Shown here in pieces: positions 8,865 to 17,194 of a DNA stretch of 64,000 nucleotides. Under the pieces are notes generated by a model. It did no database searches. It had not been told where the DNA came from and saw nothing but the letters and a program-made list of their open reading frames with translations. Source of the stretch: Xenophilus azovorans DSM 13620 (GTDB lineage Bacteria; Pseudomonadota; Gammaproteobacteria; Burkholderiales; Burkholderiaceae_C); contig NZ_JQKD01000004.1 of the NCBI RefSeq assembly GCF_000745855.1, positions 62,001-126,000 of the forward strand. Direction: 5' to 3'. Position 1 is the first letter of the stretch. Each line of letters begins with the position of its first letter. The position numbers and the translations under genes were made by a program.

Positions 8865-10484
8865 ATGTCCACCATCGAGTCCGCCATCGACCGGCAGTCC
8901 GAAGCCTTCCAGGCACAGCGCCAGCAGATGCTGGCCTTGATCGACAACTTCCGCGACCTGGAAGGTCGCGTGCGCGACACCTCCAACGCGATGGAGTCGC
9001 GCTTTCGCGAGCGCCGGCAACTGCTGCCGCGCGAACGCGTGTCGCTGCTGCTGGACCGCGGCTCGCCGTGGCTGGAGCTGTCCACGCTGGCCGGCCTGCG
9101 CCTGCACGACGACGACGGCGAGAAGAACGTGCTCGGCGGGGCGCTGATCACCGGCATCGGCATCGTCTCGGGCATCCGCTGCATGGTCATCGCCTCCGAC
9201 AGCGCCATCAAGGGCGGCACCATCACGCCGATGGGCATGCGCAAGAGCCTGCGCGCCGAGGCCATCGCGCTGGAGAACCGCCTGCCGGTGGTGCGGCTGG
9301 TCGAATCGGGAGGCGCCAATCTGATGCACGTGGGCGAGGTGTTCATCGAAGGCGGCCGCGGCTTCGCCAACCAGGCGCGGCTGTCGGCCGCCGGCATTCC
9401 GCAGGTCACCGTGATGCACGGCCACTCCACTGCCGGCGGCGCGTATCTGCCGGGCATGTCCGACTACGTGATCATGGTGCGCGGCCGCGCCAAGGCCTTC
9501 CTGGCCGGCCCACCGCTGCTGAAGGCGGCCACGGGCGAGATTGCCGGTGACGAGGAACTGGGCGGCGCCGAGATGCACACCCGGGTCTCCGGCGTGGCCG
9601 AGTACCTGGCCGAGGACGATGCCGACGGCATCCGCATCGCGCGCGACGTGCTCGCGCGCATGCCGTGGAACGACAAGCCCGGCCAGGGCACCGGGCGCGG
9701 CTGGAAGCCGCCGCGCTACGCCGCCGAGGAGATTGCCGGCCTGGTGCCGCCGGATTACCGCCAGCCCTACGACGTGCGCGAGTTGCTCGCGCGCCTGATC
9801 GATGATTCGGACTTCCTCGACTTCAAGCCCGAGTTCGGCGCCGCCACCGTGTGCGGACACGGCGCCATCGAGGGCCAGCCCTGCGGCTTCATCGGCAACA
9901 ACGGCCCGATCGACCCGCAGGGCGCGAACAAGGCCACGCAGTTCATGCAGCTGTGCGAGCAGTCCGGCACGCCGCTGATCTACCTGCAGAACACCACCGG
10001 TTTCATGGTCGGCAAGGAGGTCGAGCAGGTCGGCATGATCAAGCACGGCGCGAAGATGATCCAGGCCGTCACCAACTGCAAGGTGCCGCGCATCACGCTG
10101 ATGATCGGCGCCTCCTTTGGTGCCGGCAACTACGGCATGTGCGGGCGCGCCTACGACCCGCAGTTCGTCTTCGCGTGGCCCAACGCGCGCGTGGCGGTGA
10201 TGGGCGGCGAGCAGGCGGCGATGGTGATGCGCATCGTCACCGAGGAGAAGATGGCGCGCGCCGGCAAGGCGCCGCCCGAGGACCTGCTCGAGGGCATGCG
10301 CTCCGAGATCCTGAAGCGCTTCGACATGGAGTCGCACTCGCTGTTCGCCACCGCGCGGCTGTGGGACGACGGCATCATCGACCCGCGCGACACGCGCGCC
10401 GTGCTGTCGCTGGCGCTGGCCGCGTGCCGCGAGGGCCGTGCCCGCAGCGTGCGGCCCAACAGCTTCGGCGTGGCGCGGATGTGA
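8865..10484 (+). CDS. Acyl-CoA carboxylase, carboxyltransferase (beta) subunit
   Basis: Carboxyltransferase half of a biotin-dependent acyl-CoA carboxylase, 539 residues. Both crotonase-fold halves are present, with HGHSTAGGAYLPGMSDY near 185 and KAFLAGPPLLKAATGEI near 212, a stretch typical of 3-methylcrotonyl-CoA and geranyl-CoA carboxylases rather than propionyl-CoA carboxylase. The biotin-carboxylase subunit follows after 11 bases. The enzyme would carboxylate the gamma carbon of a 3-methyl-branched enoyl-CoA so that beta-oxidation can continue. Presence of an AtuA-family gene downstream keeps an isoprenoid substrate open, but leucine catabolism is equally possible from sequence alone. 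Confidence 0.92.
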   Translation: MSTIESAIDRQSEAFQAQRQQMLALIDNFRDLEGRVRDTSNAMESRFRERRQLLPRERVSLLLDRGSPWLELSTLAGLRLHDDDGEKNVLGGALITGIGIVSGIRCMVIASDSAIKGGTITPMGMRKSLRAEAIALENRLPVVRLVESGGANLMHVGEVFIEGGRGFANQARLSAAGIPQVTVMHGHSTAGGAYLPGMSDYVIMVRGRAKAFLAGPPLLKAATGEIAGDEELGGAEMHTRVSGVAEYLAEDDADGIRIARDVLARMPWNDKPGQGTGRGWKPPRYAAEEIAGLVPPDYRQPYDVRELLARLIDDSDFLDFKPEFGAATVCGHGAIEGQPCGFIGNNGPIDPQGANKATQFMQLCEQSGTPLIYLQNTTGFMVGKEVEQVGMIKHGAKMIQAVTNCKVPRITLMIGASFGAGNYGMCGRAYDPQFVFAWPNARVAVMGGEQAAMVMRIVTEEKMARAGKAPPEDLLEGMRSEILKRFDMESHSLFATARLWDDGIIDPRDTRAVLSLALAACREGRARSVRPNSFGVARM

Positions 10485-10495
10485 GGGCGACGGAA

Positions 10496-12466
10496 ATGCG
10501 AACCTCCTTCCACAAGATCCTCATCGCCAACCGCGGCGAGATCGCCTGCCGCGTCATGCGCACCGCCCGCGCGCAGGGTTACCGCACGGTGGCGGTGTAC
10601 AGCGAGGCCGATGCCGGCGCGCTGCACGTTCAGCAGGCCGACGAGGCGCTGTGCATCGGCCCGGCGCCGGTGCGCGAGAGCTACCTCAGCATCGACGTCG
10701 TGCTGCGCGCCGCGGCCGCCAGCGGTGCCGACGCCATCCATCCCGGCTACGGCTTCCTGTCCGAAAACGCCGAGTTCGCGCGCGCCGTGCAGGCTGCCGG
10801 CCTGGTGTTCATCGGCCCCGATCCGCACTCGATCGAACAGATGGGCAACAAGGCCGCCGCCAAGCGGCTGATGCTCGCCGCCGGTGTGCCCTGCGTGCCG
10901 GGCTACCAGGGCAGCGATCAGTCCGACGCCAACCTGCTGCGCCAGGCGCGCGAGATCGGCGCGCCGATCATGGTGAAGGCGGCGGCCGGCGGCGGCGGCC
11001 GCGGCATGCGGCTGGTGCACGACCTGGCCGACCTGCCCGATGCGCTGGCACGCGCCCGCTCGGAGGCCGCGAACGCTTTCGGCTCTGACGAACTGATTCT
11101 GGAGCGCGCGGTGATCGAGCCGCGCCACGTCGAGGTGCAGGTCTTCGGCGACCGCCACGGCCACGTCATCCACCTCGGCGAGCGCGACTGCTCCGTGCAG
11201 CGGCGCCACCAGAAGGTGTTCGAGGAAGCGCCCTCACCGGCCGTCGATGCCGCGCTGCGCGAACGCATGGGCGCGGCGGCCGTCACCGCGGCGCGCGCAG
11301 TGGACTACGTCGGCGCCGGCACGGTGGAGTTCCTGCTCGACCGCGACGGCAACTTCTACTTCCTGGAGATGAACACGCGGCTGCAGGTCGAGCACCCGGT
11401 GACGGAATGCATCACCGGGCTCGACCTCGTGGCCTGGCAGCTCGCCGTGGCGCGCGGCGAGGCGCTGCCGCTGACGCAGGACGAGGTTCACCTCACCGGC
11501 CACGCCATCGAAGTGCGCCTGTATGCCGAAGACCCGGCCAGCGACTTCCTGCCGCAAAGCGGCGAGGTGGCGCTGTGGCAGCCGCCTGCGGGCAGCGGCG
11601 TGCGCGTCGACCACGGCCTGGCGCAGGGGCAGGCGGTCAGCCCCTTCTACGACCCGATGGTCGCCAAGATCATCGCCCACGGCGCCACGCGCGATGAAGC
11701 GCGGCGGCGCCTGGTCGGAGCGCTGGGCAACACCTGCGTGCTGGGCCTGCCCACCAACCTGCGCTTCCTCGCGGACGCGGCGGCGCACCCCGAGTTCGTG
11801 GCCGGCCAGGCGACCACCGCCTTCATCGGCAGGAACTTTCCCCCGGAGCGGCTGCGCGCAGCCGAGGCGAATTCGCGGGCGCTGGCGGTCGCCGCCGCCC
11901 TGTGGTTCGACGCCAGCGCGTACCGAGGCGCGCAGTTCGGCTTCCGCTCCAACGGGCCGGCGCGCTGGCCACTGGTGCTGGGCGCGGACGGGGACCGTGT
12001 CAACGCCCACGTCACCGTGCTCGGTGCCGGGCGGTTCCGCGTCGAGTGCCCCGCGGGTGCCGCACACGACATCGCCCTTCTCGGGCGCGACGCTGCCCAC
12101 CATCGGCTGGCCATCGACGGGCTGCACACGCAGGCCACGGCGGTGTTCGCCGGCGGCCGCCTGCATCTGGCGCTGGACGGCCAGACACGCAGTTTCGATG
12201 ACCTCACCTACGCTCCGCCCCAGCGCGACGACGCCGCCGGCGAATCGAGCGTGCTGGCACCGATGAACGGCCGCCTGCTCGCCGTGTTGGTGTCGGCGGG
12301 CGACAGGGTGGTGAAGGGCCAGCGCGTCGCGGTCCTCGAGGCCATGAAGATGGAACACCAACTGCTGGCGCGTCGCGACGGCGTCGTCGAGCGTGTCGGT
12401 GCCGCGGTGGGCGAACAGCTGGCCACGCGCGCGCTGGTCGTGAAGCTGATCGAGGAAGCCGCTTGA
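10496..12466 (+). CDS. Acyl-CoA carboxylase, biotin carboxylase/BCCP (alpha) subunit
   Basis: ATP-dependent biotin carboxylase fused to the biotin carrier domain, 656 residues, as in methylcrotonyl- and geranyl-CoA carboxylase alpha chains. It begins HKILIANRGEIACRV, has ATP-grasp glycine loop KAAAGGGGRGM near 162 and the catalytic stretch EMNTRLQVEHPVTE near 290. The biotin site EAMKMEH sits near the C-terminus with K618 as the biotinylated lysine. The start is the ATG at 10496, which fits homologous N-termini. It is partnered with the beta subunit immediately upstream. Confidence 0.94.
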   Translation: MRTSFHKILIANRGEIACRVMRTARAQGYRTVAVYSEADAGALHVQQADEALCIGPAPVRESYLSIDVVLRAAAASGADAIHPGYGFLSENAEFARAVQAAGLVFIGPDPHSIEQMGNKAAAKRLMLAAGVPCVPGYQGSDQSDANLLRQAREIGAPIMVKAAAGGGGRGMRLVHDLADLPDALARARSEAANAFGSDELILERAVIEPRHVEVQVFGDRHGHVIHLGERDCSVQRRHQKVFEEAPSPAVDAALRERMGAAAVTAARAVDYVGAGTVEFLLDRDGNFYFLEMNTRLQVEHPVTECITGLDLVAWQLAVARGEALPLTQDEVHLTGHAIEVRLYAEDPASDFLPQSGEVALWQPPAGSGVRVDHGLAQGQAVSPFYDPMVAKIIAHGATRDEARRRLVGALGNTCVLGLPTNLRFLADAAAHPEFVAGQATTAFIGRNFPPERLRAAEANSRALAVAAALWFDASAYRGAQFGFRSNGPARWPLVLGADGDRVNAHVTVLGAGRFRVECPAGAAHDIALLGRDAAHHRLAIDGLHTQATAVFAGGRLHLALDGQTRSFDDLTYAPPQRDDAAGESSVLAPMNGRLLAVLVSAGDRVVKGQRVAVLEAMKMEHQLLARRDGVVERVGAAVGEQLATRALVVKLIEEAA

Positions 12467-12503
12467 ACAGACTGAATTACCCGCATTGGCCCGGAGACCC
12501 ACG

Positions 12504-13652
12504 ATGAGCCGATCCAGCCCCTTCTACACCGCCGAGCACGAGGCCTTCCGGGCCGCCGTGCGGCGTTTCGTCGCGCGCGAAATCACGCCGAACGTCGAGA
12601 CCTGGGAGAACCAGGCGAGCTTCCCGCGCGAGCTGTACCGACAGGCCGCCGAACTCGGGCTGCTGGGCCTGGGCTTTCCCGAGGCGTACGGCGGCAACGA
12701 TGGCGACCTTTTCATGACCATCATCGCCGCCCAGGAGCTCGCACGCTGCGGCGGCGGCGGTGTGCTGGCCAGCCTGCTGTCGCACACCATCGGCTGCCCG
12801 CCGATCGTCAACGCCGGCAGCGAGGCGCTCAAACGCAAGGTGCTGCCACCGGTGATGCGGGGCGAGAAGATCAGCGCGCTGGGCATCACCGAGCCCTCGG
12901 GCGGCTCCGACGTCGCCAACCTGAAGACCACCGCCCGGCGCGACGGCGACCACTACGTCGTCAACGGTTCCAAGACCTTCATCACCTCGGGCATCCGCGC
13001 CGACTTCTACACCGTGGCCGTGCGCACCGGCGGCCAGGGTCCGGCCGGCGTGTCGCTGCTGCTCATCGAGAAGGGCATGCCGGGCTTCACTCAGACGCCG
13101 CTGTCCAAGATGGGCTGGCTGTGCTCGGACACCGCCACGCTGCACTTCGACAACGTGCGCGTGCCGGTGGACAACCTCGTGGGCACCGAGAACCAGGGTT
13201 TCAAGGCCATCATGCAGAACTTCAACCGCGAGCGCATCTTCCTGGCTGCGGGTGCGAACGGCTTCGCGCAGGTGTGCCTGGACGAAGCGCTGGCCTGGGC
13301 GAAGCAGCGCGAGATGTTCGGCGGCAAGCTGATCGACCAGCAGGTCACGCGCCACAAGCTGGCCGACATGGCGATGCGCATCGAAGCCACGCAGGCCATG
13401 CTCGAGACGCTGGCCTGGCGCGTCGAGCACGGCGACGCGCCGGTGGGCGAGATCTGCCTGCTGAAGAACCAGGCCACGCAGACCATGGCCTTCTGCGCCA
13501 ACGAGGCGGTGCAGATGCACGGCGGCGCGGGCTTCATCCGCGGCGTGACGGTGGAGCGCATTTACCGCGAGGTGAAGGTCAACGCCATCGGCGGTGGGGC
13601 CGAGGAGGTGATGCGCGACCTGGCGGCGCGGCAGCTGGGGTTCCACGCATGA
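12504..13652 (+). CDS. Acyl-CoA dehydrogenase
   Basis: FAD acyl-CoA dehydrogenase of 382 residues. It carries GITEPSGGSDVANLKT at about 127-142, the likely base E243 in NRERIFLAAG, and the conserved FAD-adenine motif QMHGGAGFIRG near 342. The C-terminal signature reads NAIGGGAEEVMRD, with Gly in the MCAD-Glu position, as in isovaleryl-like enzymes. An ATG at 12504 is preferred over a TTG 18 bases earlier. Its stop overlaps the start of a second, degenerate dehydrogenase gene (ATGA), so the two may form a heteromer. Confidence 0.92.
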   Translation: MSRSSPFYTAEHEAFRAAVRRFVAREITPNVETWENQASFPRELYRQAAELGLLGLGFPEAYGGNDGDLFMTIIAAQELARCGGGGVLASLLSHTIGCPPIVNAGSEALKRKVLPPVMRGEKISALGITEPSGGSDVANLKTTARRDGDHYVVNGSKTFITSGIRADFYTVAVRTGGQGPAGVSLLLIEKGMPGFTQTPLSKMGWLCSDTATLHFDNVRVPVDNLVGTENQGFKAIMQNFNRERIFLAAGANGFAQVCLDEALAWAKQREMFGGKLIDQQVTRHKLADMAMRIEATQAMLETLAWRVEHGDAPVGEICLLKNQATQTMAFCANEAVQMHGGAGFIRGVTVERIYREVKVNAIGGGAEEVMRDLAARQLGFHA

Positions 13653-14839
13653 AGACCTCGCCAGCTGCCGAGCTCCCGCCGGCCGAGGGCCTGGTGCGGG
13701 CGCTGCGCCAGGCGTTGCGTGGTGCGCCCGCGGTGGCGCGCGAAGCCGGCTTTCCGCGCACCTGGTGGCGCCACCTGGGTGAGCAGGGCCTGCTGGGCCT
13801 GTCGTTCGATCTCGACGGGCGCGGCCCACGTGCCGACTGGCCCACCATCGCCCGGCTTGCCGGCGGCATGGCGCGCGAGACCGGCAGCCTCGGCCTCACG
13901 CTCGGCTGGATGCTCAACGAGATGCTGGGGCGCTGCGTCATCGGCGGCGCGGGGATCGAATCGGAACGGGTGCGCGCACTGCTGCGGCGCATGGCCGCCG
14001 GCCAGGCCATCGTGGGCCTGGCCGTCTCCGAGCCCGACGCCGGCGCGCACCCGAAACGCCTGCGCTGCAGCGCCCGCCGAGAACAGGACGCGCAGGGCGA
14101 GCGCTGGCTGCTCGACGGCAGCAAGTCGCACGTCAGCAATGGCCCGGCGGCCGATGTCTTCGTGGTGCTGGCGGTCACGGCGGATGACGGCCTGCGCAAG
14201 GCCTTCGACGCCTTCTTGGTCGAAGCCGGCACGCCGGGCCTTGCGCTTCAGCCTTCGGCTGGCGCCGGCTCTGGCCCGATCAGCGCACCCGCTGCCGCGG
14301 TGCTGGCGCCCTTGCAGCACGCCGGCCTGCAATTCGAAGCCTGCGCCGTGCCCGCCGGCTCCCGGCTCGGCCCGGGTGGCACCGCCTTCGACCGCATCGC
14401 CAGGCCCGTGCGCGTGGTCGAGGACGCGCTGCTCACGAGCGCGGTGGTCGGCGCGATGCGCGCCGAGCTTGACGCACTGGCGCGCTGGTTGCGCCCGACC
14501 CAGCCCGCGCCGGCACTGCTGCGCCGGCTGGGCGCGTTGCGGCTCGAGCTCGATGCCCTGCAGGCGGTGGCCGACCAGGCGGCCCGCCGCCTCGAAGCCG
14601 AAGGCCCGGGCACAGGCCTGGCGCAGTTCAACGCCGGCAGCCGGCGCCTGCTGGAACGCTGGCAGGCCGAGTTCGAATCTCTCGCCGCAACGCTCGACGA
14701 TCTGGGCGACGCCATCGCGTCTCTGAGCCGCGACATCCGTTGCGTGCTGGGCATCGCCCGCAGCGTCGGCGAGACGCGCCAGCTCGAAGCCGGCCAACGC
14801 ATGCTGCTCACAGAGGAGTCCGATGAAGTCCCTGCATGA
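13649..14839 (+). CDS. Divergent acyl-CoA dehydrogenase-like protein
   Basis: A 396-residue protein with the N-terminal helical domain of acyl-CoA dehydrogenases (HLGEQGLLGLSFDLDG near 35) and a middle segment VGLAVSEPDAGAHPKRLR near 122 followed by GSKSHVSNGPAADVFVV, recognisable as the family's beta domain. The C-terminal domain is poorly conserved: I find no ER-type glutamate in helix G, no HGG.G FAD-adenine motif and no Y-x-G-T signature. It is probably non-catalytic alone. The 4-base ATGA overlap with the intact dehydrogenase upstream suggests a regulatory or structural second subunit. Its 3' end overlaps the MoxR gene by 17 bases. Confidence 0.75.
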   Translation: MKTSPAAELPPAEGLVRALRQALRGAPAVAREAGFPRTWWRHLGEQGLLGLSFDLDGRGPRADWPTIARLAGGMARETGSLGLTLGWMLNEMLGRCVIGGAGIESERVRALLRRMAAGQAIVGLAVSEPDAGAHPKRLRCSARREQDAQGERWLLDGSKSHVSNGPAADVFVVLAVTADDGLRKAFDAFLVEAGTPGLALQPSAGAGSGPISAPAAAVLAPLQHAGLQFEACAVPAGSRLGPGGTAFDRIARPVRVVEDALLTSAVVGAMRAELDALARWLRPTQPAPALLRRLGALRLELDALQAVADQAARRLEAEGPGTGLAQFNAGSRRLLERWQAEFESLAATLDDLGDAIASLSRDIRCVLGIARSVGETRQLEAGQRMLLTEESDEVPA

Positions 14840-15791
14840 CACCCACTTCGCGAGCGTGGACGTGGTTTCGTCTCGCCTGGCGGACGCCGACTACATCGCC
14901 AGCCGGCAACTCGCCACTGCGGTCTACCTGGCCTTCAACCTCGAGAAGCCCGTGCTGGTCGAAGGCCCGGCCGGGGTCGGCAAGACCGAGCTGGCCAAGA
15001 CCATGGCCGGCATCCTCGACGTGCCGCTGATTCGCATGCAGTGCTACGAGGGCCTGGACGAATCGAAGGCGCTGTACGAATGGAAGTACGGCAAGCAACT
15101 GCTGTACACGCAGCTGCTGAAGGACAAGCTGGCCGAGCTGATGCAGGGCGCAGTGGGGCTGGCGGCCTCGATCGAGAAGCTGCACGCGCACGACGACCTG
15201 TTCTTCTCCGAGCACTTCCTTGAGCCGCGGCCGCTGTACCAGGCGCTGCACCAGGAGCGCGGCTGCGTGCTGCTGATCGACGAGGTCGACAAGTCCGATC
15301 CCGAGTTCGAGGCCTTCCTGCTCGAGGTGCTGTCGGACTTCCAGGTCTCGGTGCCCGAGCTCGGCACCATCGCGGCCAAGGTCAAGCCGCTGGTCTTCCT
15401 CACCAGCAACAACACGCGAGAGATGAGCGATGCGCTCAAGCGCCGCTGCCTGCACCTGCACATCCCCTTCCCCGACGCCGCCATCGAGCGCCGCATCCTC
15501 GAGCGGCGGGTGCCGGGGCTGAGCAGCAAGCTCAACCGCGATCTCGTCGCCTTCGTGCAGGCGGTGCGCGAGCTGGAGCTGAAGAAGCAGCCCTCGGTCA
15601 GCGAGACGATCGACTGGGCCAGGACGCTGCTGCTGCTGAACTCCGAGCACCTGAGCCTGGACCTGGTGCGCGACACGCTCAACGTGTTCCTGAAGTTCGA
15701 GCAGGACATTGCCACCGCCGCCGAACAGTTGCCCACCTTGATGGACAAGGCGCGCAAGAACGCGGAGTTCCCTCATGCAAGCCACGCTTGA
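14823..15791 (+). CDS. MoxR-family AAA+ ATPase
   Basis: AAA+ ATPase of 322 residues, of the type that acts as a chaperone for complex assembly or metal-cofactor insertion. Walker A EGPAGVGKTE is at 47-56 (K54), Walker B LLIDEVDKSD at about 150-159, and sensor-1 TSNNTRE near 194. Start: ATG at 14823, preceded by GAGGAG. It overlaps the ACAD-like gene before it and the VWA gene after it by 17 bases each, a strong sign of coupled expression. A MoxR/VWA pair resembles CoxD/CoxE of CO dehydrogenase maturation; the client in this operon is unknown. Confidence 0.92.
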   Translation: MKSLHDTHFASVDVVSSRLADADYIASRQLATAVYLAFNLEKPVLVEGPAGVGKTELAKTMAGILDVPLIRMQCYEGLDESKALYEWKYGKQLLYTQLLKDKLAELMQGAVGLAASIEKLHAHDDLFFSEHFLEPRPLYQALHQERGCVLLIDEVDKSDPEFEAFLLEVLSDFQVSVPELGTIAAKVKPLVFLTSNNTREMSDALKRRCLHLHIPFPDAAIERRILERRVPGLSSKLNRDLVAFVQAVRELELKKQPSVSETIDWARTLLLLNSEHLSLDLVRDTLNVFLKFEQDIATAAEQLPTLMDKARKNAEFPHASHA

Positions 15792-17181
15792 GGACTTCTT
15801 CAAGGCGCTGCGCGGCAGCGACCTCGACGTGAGCCTGAACGCGCAGATCGACGCAGCGCGCGCCACCGCGCTGGTGGGCTGGGGCGAGCGCGAGCTGCTC
15901 AAGTCGGCGCTGGGCGCGACGCTGGCCAAGACGCTGCCCGACCGCGCCATCTTCGACGAGACCTTCGATCGCTTCTTCCACTTCGATTCCTTCGGCACCA
16001 CCGCCGCATCGGCTGGCCCGCCGGCCGTCGACGCCTCGCAGCCGCAGACGCAGACGCCGACACGCGAAAGCAGTGGCCAGGGCAGCGGTGGCCCCGGCGG
16101 CTGCCACGGCAGCGCCGGGCAGGCCTTGTCCCAGCTGCTGATGTCGGGCGACTCGGCGGCACTGTCGCGCCGCATGCAGCAGGCGGCGCGCGAGGTCGGC
16201 CTGACCGACATCTGGTTCTTCACCCAGAAGGGCCACTACACGCAGAAGATCCAGCAGGCCATGGGGCTGGAGCTGCTGGACCGCGAGATCAGCGAGGCGC
16301 GCCGCCAGACGCTGGCTCCCCAGCGCCACGCCGACCTGGAGCTGGCGCGCAAGCGGCTCTTCAACGAGGTGCGCAACTTCGTCGAGCGCAAGCTCGCGAT
16401 GTACGGCACCGCGGCCACCCGCGAGCTGCACGACGAATTCCTGCAGTCGCAGAAGCTGTCCACCATCGATCGCCGCGACTTCGCGCGGATGCACGAGATC
16501 GTGCGCAAGATCGCGCGTCGGCTGGCGGAGCGCCACGCCCGGCGCAAGCGCCGCGAGCAGCGCGGCCAGCTCGACTTCCGCCGCACCATGCGCGCCAATG
16601 CGGCCTATGGCGGCGTGATGTTCGAGACCCACTGGCGCAGCACGCGCGTCGAGCGACCCAAGGTGGTGGCCATCTGCGACGTGAGCGGTTCGGTGCGCCA
16701 GTACGCGCGCTTCCTTCTGCTGTTCCTGTACAGCCTGGACGAGTTGCTGTCGGACGTGCAGTCCTACGCGTTCACGAACCACCTGGTCGACGTCAGCGCC
16801 ACGTTCGAGTCGCTGTCGGTGGAGCAGGCCGTGGACAGGGTCATGCAGGCCGTGGGCGGCTCGGGCACCGACTACGGCCAGATGCTGCTCGACCTGGACG
16901 CGCAGCTGATGCACCGCATCGATCACCGCACGACCGTGCTCGTGCTCGGCGATGCGCGCAACAACCGCGGCCATCCGCGCAGCGAGATCATGAAGACGCT
17001 GCATGGCCGCGCGCGGCGCGTCATCTGGCTCAATCCCGAGCCGCGCTCGTTCTGGGGCCTGGGCGATTCGGAGATGAAGCGCTACGCGCCCTACTGCCAC
17101 ATCGCGCGCGAGTGCAACTCGCTGCGGCACCTGGAGCGCACTCTCGACGAGCTGCTTCGTTCGAACAGCGCGAGCGCCTGA
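15775..17181 (+). CDS. CoxE-like von Willebrand factor A domain protein
   Basis: A 468-residue partner of the MoxR ATPase. A low-complexity Gly/Ser/Gln linker (about 88-115) separates a helical N-terminal region from an Arg-rich helical middle. The C-terminal VWA domain has a complete metal-ion site: D302-V-S-G-S, T365 in GGSGTDYG and D393 in VLGDARNN. CoxE-like proteins work with a MoxR ATPase in maturation of molybdenum enzymes or other complexes. Here the pair lies inside a fatty-acid-type operon, which does not reveal a metalloenzyme client; the nearest oxidative enzymes are the dehydrogenases. Confidence 0.9.
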   Translation: MQATLEDFFKALRGSDLDVSLNAQIDAARATALVGWGERELLKSALGATLAKTLPDRAIFDETFDRFFHFDSFGTTAASAGPPAVDASQPQTQTPTRESSGQGSGGPGGCHGSAGQALSQLLMSGDSAALSRRMQQAAREVGLTDIWFFTQKGHYTQKIQQAMGLELLDREISEARRQTLAPQRHADLELARKRLFNEVRNFVERKLAMYGTAATRELHDEFLQSQKLSTIDRRDFARMHEIVRKIARRLAERHARRKRREQRGQLDFRRTMRANAAYGGVMFETHWRSTRVERPKVVAICDVSGSVRQYARFLLLFLYSLDELLSDVQSYAFTNHLVDVSATFESLSVEQAVDRVMQAVGGSGTDYGQMLLDLDAQLMHRIDHRTTVLVLGDARNNRGHPRSEIMKTLHGRARRVIWLNPEPRSFWGLGDSEMKRYAPYCHIARECNSLRHLERTLDELLRSNSASA

Positions 17182-17194
17182 AGGCCGTTGAGTC

